Under the pieces are notes generated by a model. That model searched no databases and was not told the DNA's origin. It saw only the letters and a list, made by a program, of their open reading frames with translations. Position numbers and translations under genes: made by a program. From Gymnorhina tibicen (Eukaryota; Chordata; Aves; Passeriformes; Artamidae), in NCBI GenBank assembly GCA_013399875.1, contig VXAZ01001058.1:1422880-1486879 (forward strand): a stretch of 64,000 nucleotides of DNA. Direction: 5' to 3'. Numbering within the stretch: position 1 is the first letter of the stretch; every line of letters begins with the position of its first letter. This document shows positions 44,650 through 55,157 of this stretch, one piece after another.

Positions 44650-46920
44650 AGGGGGTGACTTGGCCGTCCCCCGGCTTGGAGCGAAACTACTGTTTGTGTT
44701 TCCCGTGTGGTTCATCAAACTTTCGGTTCATATGCTGCTTTTGACCCTCTCTAATCTCAGATTTCTTTCTTTCTGCATAAAAGGGACCGGTTTGTGTCTT
44801 TCACTTTGCGCTTGTAAAAAATGGTTGGGCTTGAGTGCAGGAATTTGCATTTGTTCTTTGTGGGCTGCAACCTTTTTCGCGTTTCCTTATTTATTTACCT
44901 CTTCAGCTAAATAGGTGGTGATAAAGAAAAGGAAGAGAGTTCCTAATTTACCACGTTAATTTCCACAGTGACCCTCTGAGCACATGTGAAGAAAATTATT
45001 GTCTCTCTCAGGCTTTGAGTGGGGAATTTTTTATTTTAAAATTATCTTTAACAGGTAATATTAGCTTTGCATCTCTTTTACGTATAAACTTTAAAAATGT
45101 GGTAGTTCCTCTCTCAAATTCTTCAGTTGTAATGTCAAAAAAGTGAAATCTTTTGACAGTGGTGTTGATCTTGTGTTCTTTATGAAATTAGGAGAAAATC
45201 CAGTATTTCAAGTAGCAGATATTAAGTTTGGCTCCTATTTTAGAACTTGTTTTGCCTGTGAGGATGTAGAGTAACAGTGATGTGAATCCTGGTGGTGTTG
45301 AAGACTGTAGCAAACCTCCCATTCAGTAGCTCCAGGTTTGAAAACATCTTTATTTTGATCCTGCAGGTTATCACCCTGTCAGTATGTGTGTAGAGTTTGT
45401 GGTTACAATGGGACAAAGCTGCCTCCTCCACAAGGGAAACAATGAAAGTCTGCAGGAAACTGCCTTCACCGATGTCGGGTTACTTTTAAAAGTGAATTAT
45501 TTTCGTTACAACTTCTGATTTCTGTCACGGGTGAAAAATGGCATCGCTTTCAGACAGATTGCGGCGGTGTCACGGCGTGTGATCGCTCACTGAAGAAGGG
45601 TCTGTGCTGCTACAAGTGCTCCTGAAATTAACATTGCCCGATTTGAGCCGCTTGGCTCGGCAACGCTGAGCAGGGGCGTCGGGAAGAGCAGAACGTGCCT
45701 GACCGTTCCTGTCCCCTTCAAAGCCCCCGGCGACCGAGCAGCCGAATCCCCTCTGATGGATGTGAAGGGATGATCTATGGCTCGCTGCTGTGCTCTGCAA
45801 CAAAGGCACCGGCCCGTGACCGGCCTGCAGAAGCACATTAAATACATTTGGGCTGAGGGTTTATAGGAATGCCTGGTGACACGGAAATGTGGATGGCTGA
45901 CAGATGCTTAGCACTCCCCCCAAAAATGAGGTCTTCTGCCAACAGCAGGTTTGTCACTTCTGAGTTTAGATCAGCTTAGATAAAGATCTTCCAGATGAGC
46001 CCTGCCCTGTGGATCTCTTACTGTAACTGTTAAATCCCAAGTCAGATGCATGTCAGCACTGTAGGTGACTGTTCCACCCAAGAACGAAGCCATAAATATA
46101 CAAATATCTGTTTATACGTATGTGTGAGGGAGCTTTGGAGGGTAATCTTGAGAGCTGCAGGGAGGTCTGAGCTTTTGGGACATCACATCCATATTTTGTG
46201 ATCAGCATCTCTTTGTTCTCCCCCTGTGCATGGTGGTGGCGGAGGGGCAGCCAGGAGGGTGCTGTGACCCTGCTGGCATCACCAGCGATGTGGCAGTGCC
46301 AGGGTGGGCCCAGGGAAGCTGGGAGAGCAGCACCCACACCCTCCTAATGAGAGCACAGCCAGGAGGGCAAGCTCAGCTCCCAGGGGTGGGCAGCCGAGGA
46401 GAAACAGCACTGTGTGTGTGGGATTTCTGTCTGTGGGGGATTTCGGGCTGTGGCAGAGCTGTCCTTCCCCACAGGGAGCTGTTCCATCTGCTGTCTAAGC
46501 AGAAAGCAGCCGCGGAGGTGGGAAGGGAAGTTCTGCACCTTGGGGAAGCTGCTGTCCCCAGCCCCTCAGAGAAACCGTGTGCCAACAGGGCAGGCTCGCC
46601 CGTGTGCTATAATGGGAAAGGAGCAGCAGGAAGGGCAGTGGAGGAGAAGAAATGCAAAAAGCCAGCCCGGGGGGATCCTGGATTGTGCAGGAAACAGGGT
46701 TTTCCCTGACCTTCTTGGAGCCACACCAGCTCATGCGGAGCGGGATTCAGGTAGAAAACCCCTCCACAAAGCAGCCTCGGCCCACTCCAACTGCAGCCGT
46801 TTCAGTGGAAGCTGAGAGGCAAATTCCCATCCTGCCAGCACCGCTAACCACTGACAAGGTGCCTTTTTTTAGGGGTTGGGGAGGGCACTCAGCCAAAGGC
46901 ATCCCACATTCCTTCTGCTG
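44650..46920. other. Non-coding stretch, nothing identified
   Basis: AT-rich at 44.7-45.5 kb, GC-richer at 46.2-46.8 kb with overlapping frames of up to 159 codons (plus, 46230-46709). No domain or repeat recognised. Confidence 0.45.
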
Positions 46921-47220
46921 AGCGCGAAGGTTGCCAGAACCGGGGAGCGCACAAGGAGCCGCTTCCCGCCCGGCCTGCCAGGAGGGCTGAGGGATCTGTG
47001 AATTATGCTGCTAGAAGGAAGCACATCCCCAGCATCCTGTCCATCAAAGCAGAAAACACCTCCAAGAGGCAGCGAGAGCGAACCAGCGTCGCGAGGAGCT
47101 GTTTTAAAACCGGCAGCAAATAAAACTCTGAGCTCACGCCGACAGCTCCTCGCTGCCTGCCAAAAGTGAAAAAGCAGCGTACGCCAGAGTCTCATCAAGC
47201 TCTTCAAACCCGCTATGCAA
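46921..47220. promoter_or_regulatory. CpG-dense patch with inverted repeat
   Basis: I count 19 CpGs in 300 bases, against a CpG-poor background. Within it a perfect 12-bp inverted repeat GCGAGGAGCTGT (47091-47102) / ACAGCTCCTCGC (47142-47153) flanks a 39-base A-rich spacer. A second pair, GGCAGCGAG (47069-47077) / CTCGCTGCC (47149-47157), overlaps the same right arm, so alternative foldings are possible. It may be a small CpG island or promoter. No transcript evidence is available. Confidence 0.3.
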
Positions 47221-49190
47221 GTGCCTCTGCAGAGGCTCTTTCTCCAAGAATCTGAAATTCTGAGAGCTGTCTTGAGGGAGACATTTCACACCACTGCTAC
47301 TGTAGGTGCGGCAGCAAAATTGCTTTAGCTGGGGCACGGCTCCCTGCTCTGTTTTGCAGAGGTAATAAACATCAGCTGAATAATTTAGGCTGAAATAAAA
47401 AGGCCCCATTTTTTTTTTTCCTTTGACAAACAGTTATTTCTGTCACCCACAATAACCGTTTTTAAGGATAGCAGAGTGAAGCTGAGTTTTCCATTTATAA
47501 GTTTCAAACTTTCTTTTGTTTCGAAGGCCTGATTTATTCACGCTTCCGCAGTGTTTCACTGTGGTGGTATTTGAAGCCAGGATTTGAGGAAAAACATGAT
47601 CCATTGGCAAGAAAAAGGAGAGAGGAGAGATGTATCTATTTTTCAAGCAACTGGCCCACTGTTTTAACAATCAGGGGAAGAAAGGAACTTGATTTCTGAC
47701 AAAAAAATCTCTAATTTTTATATATTCATCTGTGAATCTAACTGGGAATCTCATGGATGTCGAAGAGGATTAGGGCCTACTTCTCGCTCAGGTGCAAGTG
47801 GTCAGAAAGTTTCTCTGAGAGAACAGAATTAAACTTTTAGGAAAAGCAATGAAAGTGCCTGAGGAGGGCTACACTCAGAGAGTGAGAGACAAAACGGGCT
47901 CAGAGGGCATTGCTCTGGGCAGGCACAGTCCCGTGCCCAAACAGCAAATGAGAGGTGCAGGCAATTATTGAAAGCATTATGGGAAAATGACCAAGTCCTG
48001 CACTAACATATGATGTAGGTAAAGGGAGTTTGGATGGAGAACAGTACAAAACCTCCTGCTTTGTTCCATATTTGATCCTACTTCACTTACACCTCCTTTC
48101 TTGCACTGCACACCAGTGCACGTGGGCTCTCACCTTGTGTTGTAGTCCCCGAGCCANGGCTGTGGTCACCCCGACAGGATGAGCCACAATGATTAACAAT
48201 ATGGATTAATTCTTGGCTCTGCTTGTCCTTAAACTGATGACTCTATATTCATCCCACAGCTTTTGGCCCTGGTTGTGACCTGAGGCCTCCTAGATGTGAA
48301 CAAGAGCAGCAAACATTCCAGGGCTCAGTAGTAAATATTCCACTGCATGGCTCAGTTTTTAGCTTGGGTGATACATGGCTGGAGATATAAATGAAAAACT
48401 CGCAAAGAAAATGGGAATATACGTTTACAATGTTCTCTTGAATTGCAGAGACCTACTTTCTTATTGGATCTTTATTTTCATGGGTATGAGCCTAGGGAGA
48501 ATTTTCTTTCTACTGCTAGTGAGTTTGTGTATTATGAAAGTAGTTTCTTCACAACTCTCTTGCAATTGAAATGTTGTTAAGCCATTGACTAAATATAGAC
48601 TAAACCTAAACCCCACAGCAAACAATTTCTTCCTTTTTTTTTTCTGTGCAGCACTTGGTGGGTCTGGGTGAAATTCTGCCCTAGGTCTGCCCAGGAGTCC
48701 TGTTTTCTGGGGGAGAACAGCACTAGCAGGCAAGGCTAGGAGAGAGGGTGCCTTTAGGGAATTGCTGCTTTTTGGAGAAGTGAAGTCTCCTGTCTGTGAC
48801 GTTGAGTTTCCTGCGGCTGGGAAGGTTTGTGATCCGTAGGAGATGCTTGCAGGAGCCCGCTGCAAGGTAGCCAGGAAGCAGAAGGAATTCCATTCAGCCT
48901 GGGGGCTCGAGGGGGTCAATCAGCGGAAACAGGGATTTTCCTGAGTGTAGGGGCTGGCTGCTTGAATGGGAACATGAGCCAGGCTCCAGCTTCAATCCAG
49001 CCTGATTCCCCTGTGTATCCCTGCTGCCTCTCCAGGGCTGCCAACCCGTTCCAAAGGTTATTAGTTTGAAACACTTTAGGGGGTACATCCCTGTGCCGAA
49101 CCTGTACCCGCCTGCATTATTTTGGTGGCAGTAGACAAAAGAGAGAAAAGCTCTCTTTGATTTTTTTTCTCCCTTTATGTGCTGCTTTGC
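47220..49190. other. Non-coding stretch; one ambiguous base
   Basis: No gene recognised. An undetermined base (N) at 48157 is the only sequence ambiguity I noticed. Frames of up to 152 codons (minus, 48461-48919) are unconvincing. Confidence 0.45.
48157..48157. other. Undetermined base (N)
   Basis: A single N within GAGCCANGGCTG. It reflects an unresolved or heterozygous base in the assembly and has no biological meaning by itself. Confidence 0.99.
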
Positions 49191-49640
49191 AAGTAGTTTT
49201 CCATCCAATTAATCCCACCAGGTTTCTAATTGAAGTGGTGGTTTGCATAAATATTAATCAGTCACTAAGAAACATGGAGGGTCAGGGACAGGCCAAATGA
49301 AAGAGGGTGTTTGGTACCTGCTCTGATGTATTTTTGCTGAGCTCTCCTGTTGCAGAAGATGCTCAGATTATGTTTCCCTGGTATGTTTTTGTGGAGTCTT
49401 ATTGGCAACAGCAATATAGGTAAATAAATTATGTGAGCATGTAACTTGTTCTCGTTGCCCCTTAATGCCATTTCAGTGGGAATTAAGTGGCTGAATATTT
49501 TCTGTGTTGCTCTGGTCTCTCAGTTCGTCTCTGACTAATGAATGGGGAAATATTTCTTCGCTCTCCCCAGTGTAATATGTTGTGAGGACAAATAAATTAA
49601 AGCCTTGGAGCCTTTATATGAGTAGGGGCCATATAACCTG
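49190..49640. promoter_or_regulatory. Candidate conserved enhancer-like segment
   Basis: AT-rich, non-repetitive sequence with CCAATTAATCCC, TTTGCATAAATATTAATCAG (near 49240-49260), GGGAATTAAGTGG and CTAATGAATGGGG. The octamer-like TTTGCATAA beside TTAATC is a common enhancer theme. Heuristic call only. Confidence 0.25.
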
Positions 49641-52065
49641 CTGGAGAAAATTGCCAAGCAATGTTCTTGGTACTCACCTTGGCTGTGTAACTTGTTTGTT
49701 GCTGGCACAAATTCAGCTCCAAACTGAGACAGTTTCAGATGCTTTGCTCTTCAGGATTGTTTTCATTTCACTGTCTGTGGGATTGATCCAACTGCTTCAT
49801 TAGACCCCTTTACTTTTGTTAATTCAGTTCTTTAAAAATTTAGGAAAATTAAGGAACTGCTTAGGAAGGTGAATTGACAATGAAGGAAAGGCACTGGCCG
49901 AACTAAGGCTTCTTTCTTTGTTATCAGCACTTAATTACAGGAAAAGGATTTCCTGCACAGGATTGGCAGGGCACTGGAACTGTGCCTTGCCCTCATTGTC
50001 CCCGTGCTGCCCCCAGGCAGCCGGGCTGGGGGCAGGAGGGAGCTGGGATGGGTGAGGACAGTTTGGGTTCTGCAGGGCTGGGGACAAGCGAGGGTGCAAA
50101 GCCAACCTCAGCAGGGAGGGCAGCTCCATGCTCGGACTGATTCATCACAGAGCTGGAGAAACCTCCATCTGCCCGGCAGAGAGAGAAAAAAGGGAGCTCA
50201 TCAAAAAGAACATCCACAGTTTGAGACCTCATTCTGCCCTTGGGCCTGGGCTGCAATCAGCTTTTCTTGCTGCCACGTTCCTGTGCAGAGGCAGGATGGC
50301 AGCAAGAGGCTGTGACAAGCAAGGTGCAGCTCTGTCAGACAGAGGGAGGGACAGAGCTGGGTGCTGTAGATCCAGGGAAGCTGATTTTCTGTCGATGGCT
50401 TTCAACAACATTGGACAAGGTGGGGAAAAGTGACAAAATATCAAAGCTTAAGCGTTAGTACCTAAGTGTCACCTATCCCTTTGCCATCCATCCTTGTGCT
50501 CCGGTGCTGCAGAAAGCACATTCCCATTGATAGATCTGAGACACAGATCCCAGGGTTGTACCCATCAGCCTTTCCCTTGCCTTTGTTAAGCTCAGTAGAG
50601 TTGCAAACACTGTTAAAATGAAGTTGCCAGAGGAAAATGTGTCTGATGCATCCGTTTTTATCACATACCCCGTGGTGACATCAGACAGCCTCCCAGGCAG
50701 CCAGGGAGCACAAACACAATTGGAAAGGGGACAGGGAAAGAAGTTTCAATTTTTCTTCCACTGAAATGTAGGAGTTCTGGGGAAACACAGACAAGTCAGA
50801 GATATTTGCCTTCCTTCAGGCGTGCCATCAGCTCTTGTAGGAGCTTCAAAACAAAACTCACCAAAATGACAGCACTTTGTTTGCTGCTGCACTGAGGAAT
50901 GAGGCTGTTCCTGGGGGAGCATTTTTTAACATCCTTGCAATGCAAGGCTAGAGAGAAGCCTCAAACCATTGTGTGGTGACAGCCATCCCAGCTTCTCAGG
51001 CTTGGGAATGCTCTTGTTGCCTGTCACCGTGCAGCAGCCACCTGAAAGGACATGAACACGGAGATTTTGGAACAGCCAAACAAATAAAGCCACAGCACGA
51101 CAGAGCTTGTCAGCTCCAAATCTGATCTCCACACACACACATGTTGTGTGTCTCCTGGTGTTCAATCATCGTGTGCCAGAATTTAGCTGTTACATAAAAC
51201 AGTGTATGACCACAATCAATAGACCAGCATCAGTTTTCTCTTCCCTCCCTCCCTTATCACAGCTTCGAGTTATCACTGGAGCCCTTCACAGCTCAGTGAT
51301 GGTTATTAATAGATGTGGGTAACCTACCAGGTAATTGTGGTTTGGTTTGAGGTGCTGTGTAAAACCCTCCTGCAAGCTGTACGTGGCACACTGAGTCAAA
51401 CTCAGGACAGAGCTGGCAGTGAGCTGTTTCACCAGGGGTTCCAGCTCTTAACAAAAACAGACTCCCTGGGCACGTACTTTAAAAAGTTCACAAATTTGCA
51501 GCTATTTGCTTAATCGGGTCAGAACAGAAAGCTGAGCTCCACAGGGAGCAGTTGCTCTGATGGTTAGGAGAGATCCAAACAATGAGAGAAGAAGACAAAC
51601 AGTGTCAGCCTGCACAGTCCCCTGGGCCAGCACGGGGTTCTGGGGGTGCCTGCGGAGGGGGAGTCCCCTGGGGGTACGGGGTGATGTTCCTGGCGAGAGA
51701 TGGCTTGAAAAGCCTTTTCCCGTGCCATGAAATCCCGTGGCATTTGGAAAAGCCTCACTGTTTTGTCTTCACGGAAACGTCTCGGAGGCAGCGCAGCAGC
51801 CCGGTCATTAGGTCACTCTTTAGGAGACCAAAGATCCAAATCTTTTAATCCTTGAAGATGAGATTTGAAGCTGGGTCTGCACTAGCTGCTCTCTCTTTCA
51901 CATGCCCAGGGAAGAATATCGCTCCTGAAAACATTTTATGGCTTTGACAAATGCTCACTTACAGATGAAATATATTTTTGCCAAAAAAAAAAAAAATCCT
52001 GAGCCGTTTCTCCCCTCGGCTCTGCTGTTCTTTCTTTTTCTCTGCTTTCATCTCCAAGCCTCCTA
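49640..52065. other. Non-coding stretch, nothing identified
   Basis: GC-richer at 49.97-50.4 and 51.6-51.8 kb with overlapping frames of up to 103 codons, elsewhere mixed. It contains a short CA tract (51130-51141) and a run of 14 A (51983-51996). No repeat family recognised. Confidence 0.45.
51983..51996. repeat. Run of 14 A
   Basis: An uninterrupted homopolymer shortly left of the old SINE-like relic. It lies at the wrong end to be that element's tail. Confidence 0.9.
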
Positions 52066-52069
52066 CCCT

Positions 52070-52205
52070 TTTTCTGTCTTGTCTATTTTGATTCAGTCCA
52101 TGCCCTGAATGACTCCTGTCTTGCTATGTGCTTGTACAGTGTCTATCACAGCGGCTTTCAGTCTGTTAGCACCCAGAGGCATTAACATAATGCAGGTAAT
52201 AAGGG
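52070..52205 (+). mobile_element. Old amniote SINE/LINE 3'-end relic
   Basis: TTTCTGTCTTGTCTATTTTG, CTGTCTTGCTATGTGCTTGT, then ACAGTGTCTATCACAGCGGC and TTAGCACCCAGAGGC...GCAGGTAATA follow in order a 3' end common in turtle and crocodilian DNA ('cttgtctatttagattgtaagc...gtttgtacagcgcctagcacaatgggg...ctaggcgctac...aataata'). The family name is uncertain; the match of order and spacing over about 130 bases is good. Its right edge runs straight into an enhancer-like AT-rich block. Confidence 0.65.
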
Positions 52206-52730
52206 CTAAATTTAACTTGCTCACAACTACTTTTACCCACTCTAATACGCATCACGCTCCTCAACTGACAGACTCAAATTGCATATAATAGCTGCCTGGC
52301 TACAGTACACAGACAAAGAAGGTGATAGAAAGCATTTACCTCAATAAAAAAATATATTTTTCCCATCCAGAAACCTCAGCTTCATTTTTTCCCATTGCTT
52401 TCAGAGGCTTCACGTCAAGATAGATTTTCCTTCCACTGTGATGACATTAAATCTCATGGCTGCTGTAAAATATGCTTTATGAGTTATTAAAGAGTGTTAC
52501 AGCAGCTGAATTGAGTAATCATTAAATAAATATTGCTAAATAGTTTATTAAAAGAAAATTTAGGTGCTTGCCATTTTTACTTATCCTCCCTAGGATAGCT
52601 GATTTTATAGGTTTTCTTCCTTTATCTATTTTTATAATCTGGAATAAACTCTAAAAACTTCATTGTTCATCCAAATATCTATAAGAGGTTTAATTGATGA
52701 AGATCCCCTTTGAATACAAAATAACTAAAG
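52206..52730. promoter_or_regulatory. Candidate conserved enhancer-like block beside an old repeat
   Basis: Over 500 bases of AT-rich, CpG-poor sequence rich in motif-like words (CAAATTGCATATAATAGC, GTGATGACATTAAATC, GAGTTATTAAAGAG, GAGTAATCATTAAATAAATA, GTTTAATTGATGAAG) and free of microsatellites. The tract is unusually long and uniform in texture. It abuts the old repeat relic at 52070-52205, so part of it may derive from or have co-opted that element. No conservation data were available. Confidence 0.3.
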
Positions 52731-53865
52731 AGCAGTTCCTAATTTTCTGTGTTTAGTTCCACGAGTATCCCAAACTGAAAGCTGCAGAAAATTACTTCCA
52801 AGTTGTCTAGCCTGTAATTCTTTGCTTTTGCAAGTTTTACTCACTGAGTTAACCAGTAATAATCAAACTATGGATGGAAAAATAGGAAAAAAGTAATTAA
52901 AAAAAAAGACCCAACTTATTACCAGAGTTACCCAAAGATCTGCAGCAAGCAGGTCCAGACTGTGATTTCTCCATGTTGGGATTTCTTTCATTAATTTTTT
53001 CCCCTAGGAACTCGTGCTTGTTCCTCAGTTCACTCTTCTTTCTGCAGTGTGGTCCATGTGCAGCTGCCACCATCTTTGCTAACCCCACGTCTCCTTTGAT
53101 GACACCAGTCTGGGGCGCTGCAAGCTCCTGCCCTTTTCCCAAATCCCAGCACACGGCCACTGGCTCCATGTAATTTTTTTTTTAATCCTCTTGTCCATCT
53201 CTAGCGCGGCTTAATCTCTCCTGGCTCTTTCCCATTCAACTGTCTCCTGTTCCAATAGGTTTAAAAATAGCTCCTGCATGTTTAATTGTGCTTCACTTCC
53301 CTCTGTCCCTTCCAGTCCATCCAGTGTCCAGTGCAGGCTTTGTCTGCTGACAGAATTCCCATTTAGGCTGGCCCGTGTTCAGCCCGTTACACACCCAGCC
53401 CATTTAGACTGGAAAAGGCTTACCCTGTAAGACTGGGAGCCTCTGCAGCACTGACCAAAATCAGGTCAACAGTGCCACACGAGTGCCTTGCAGTTCATGA
53501 TAAAATTGGTCATTAAGAGCCGTGAAAGCAGGGTATGACCGTGGACAGAGAAGCAAAGAAGTAATCAGAGGAATATTTCCTTTTCCTCCTTTAATAAGCT
53601 ATCATTTACCCTTGTTCAGTTTTGATCCCTTTGGGGCATGTATCTTGTGCAGGGAAATGTAAAAAAGAAAGAGAGAGATAGAGGAAAGTAATGAAATAGT
53701 GCATGTGTTTAAATATTTGCAGGAGAAAGGAAACAGCACAGAATTTCTCAGTAAGTCTGTGATGAAATGGAAGAAGTACAGGCTTGTCAAAGCAATAATT
53801 GAGTTCAGTTCCAGAGGGCTGTTTGTGTTAAATCTGCTGGGTTTTCTTCCAGGAAATGGTCTGTC
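52730..53865. other. Non-coding stretch, nothing identified
   Basis: Pyrimidine-rich in parts (53180-53340). Short frames only (up to 102 codons). No repeat recognised. Confidence 0.45.
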
Positions 53866-53870
53866 TGGAG

Positions 53871-53930
53871 GGCTCTGATACAGAAGCCCACTGAAGTCAG
53901 GTTTTCCCACTGACTCAAATAGTCTGAAAC
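53871..53930. repeat. Possible palindromic amniote repeat relic
   Basis: CAGAAGCCCACTGAAGTCAG followed by GTTTTCCCACTGACTCAAAT resembles a diverged form of the 'aagcccattgaagtcaatggg...cccattgacttcaatggg' palindrome that is frequent in turtle and crocodilian DNA. The match is short and from memory. Confidence 0.35.
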
Positions 53931-54357
53931 CCTAAAAGCAGCTGGAGCTTTGTCTGTGTTGAGGTTATCACCAGGATAATTCAACCTCTTAGTGTGACAC
54001 TGGTGTCTGCTGTGACCTCCTGTTCCAGCCGAAGTAAAAGATGTACAAACACCAAACAGGGGCTGGTCCCTGTGTCGAAGAACATCCGTCAGAAAAGGAG
54101 CTTTCCTTTATTCTACAAACAACCCTGTGTTTATGAAAATATCTACCTCAGCACATCGGGATGCACGTCAAGGGAATTCCACCAAACACATGAAGGTGCT
54201 GGAGGTGAAGTGAACCCTCATTTAGCTGTTTGAATATCCTCTGCAAGGCAAACACATTCATTTTTCATGGATTTGCAGAGCTCTGAGCCCCAGGTATTTG
54301 ACCTACCTTACATCAGCTCCTCATCTCAGATGAGTGCAGTTCATCTTTTCTTGCAGC

Positions 54358-54608
54358 GTAAACACGAGTGGCACTTCAGCCTGCTGGAGGTGTTTGTTTC
54401 CTCTGAGGTGCACTTTTCATTTGCTGCATTAGCGGGAGAGACGAGCAATAGCACTTCTGTTAACGCAGGGACTGAGGGCAGGAGCAGCGTGGGGGACAGG
54501 GAAGGGAGCCGAGCTAGAGGCTGGGATACTCTGATTCTCCCACTGACTCCCCGGAGTTCTCAGGGCAGGGGCAGCCTCCGGGCACCACAGGACACCATCA
54601 GTGGGGAG
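54358..54608 (+). other. Exon-like interval, unsupported
   Basis: A pyrimidine tract and acceptor (CATCTTTTCTTGCAG) are followed by about 250 bases open in one frame, then a donor-like GGGGAG|GTAAAA. The encoded peptide is Ser/Gly/Arg-rich in its second half and matches nothing I recognise. It could be a chance splice pair, an exon of a non-coding RNA or, least likely, a protein exon. Confidence 0.12.
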
Positions 54609-55015
54609 GTAAAAAGACGTAGCAGCAGCTGACTAACCTGCACCAAAGAACCCAGAGGGGTTTTCTGTCACATCCTGATGTTATGGTTAAGGCCTAGAAA
54701 CACTGAGCATCCATCCATGGGCTTGACCTGAAACCTTCTGAATCCAGCCAAAAGATGCTCGTTGATCTCAGAGGATGATGAAGCAAGTTTTGAGTGGTTT
54801 TCTTCTGTTAACTCCAATTTTCATTATCTTGTCTTCGCTGTGTGTGAGCTGACACCGTTGGTGGGTGTGAGCCTGAGAACGTGTGCTGGCCGTGCCCCCC
54901 AGGCCTGGCAGAACCGTCAGCTGGGCCGGGAATATGACAACAAAAGAGGAGTGCTAAAGAGCCATCACATTTCTGAAAAAATGTGAGAAAATTAATGACA
55001 GAAGATACTTGCTGC

Positions 55016-55042
55016 TTTTTTTTTTTTTAATTTTTTTTTTAA
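55016..55042. repeat. Two adjacent T runs
   Basis: Runs of 13 T and 10 T separated by AA. Low-complexity tract. Confidence 0.9.
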
Positions 55043-55139
55043 TCAAAAAGGGTGGAAATCGAAGCGCAAAAATTTTAAAATCGCTGCAATAATATCAATC
55101 TGCTCAAGCTGCCAAATTGTGCAAAACCTGGTGTGGTGC

Positions 55140-55157
55140 ACACACACATACACACAA
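55140..55157. repeat. Short CA microsatellite
   Basis: Six CA units interrupted by TA. Minor dinucleotide repeat. Confidence 0.85.
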
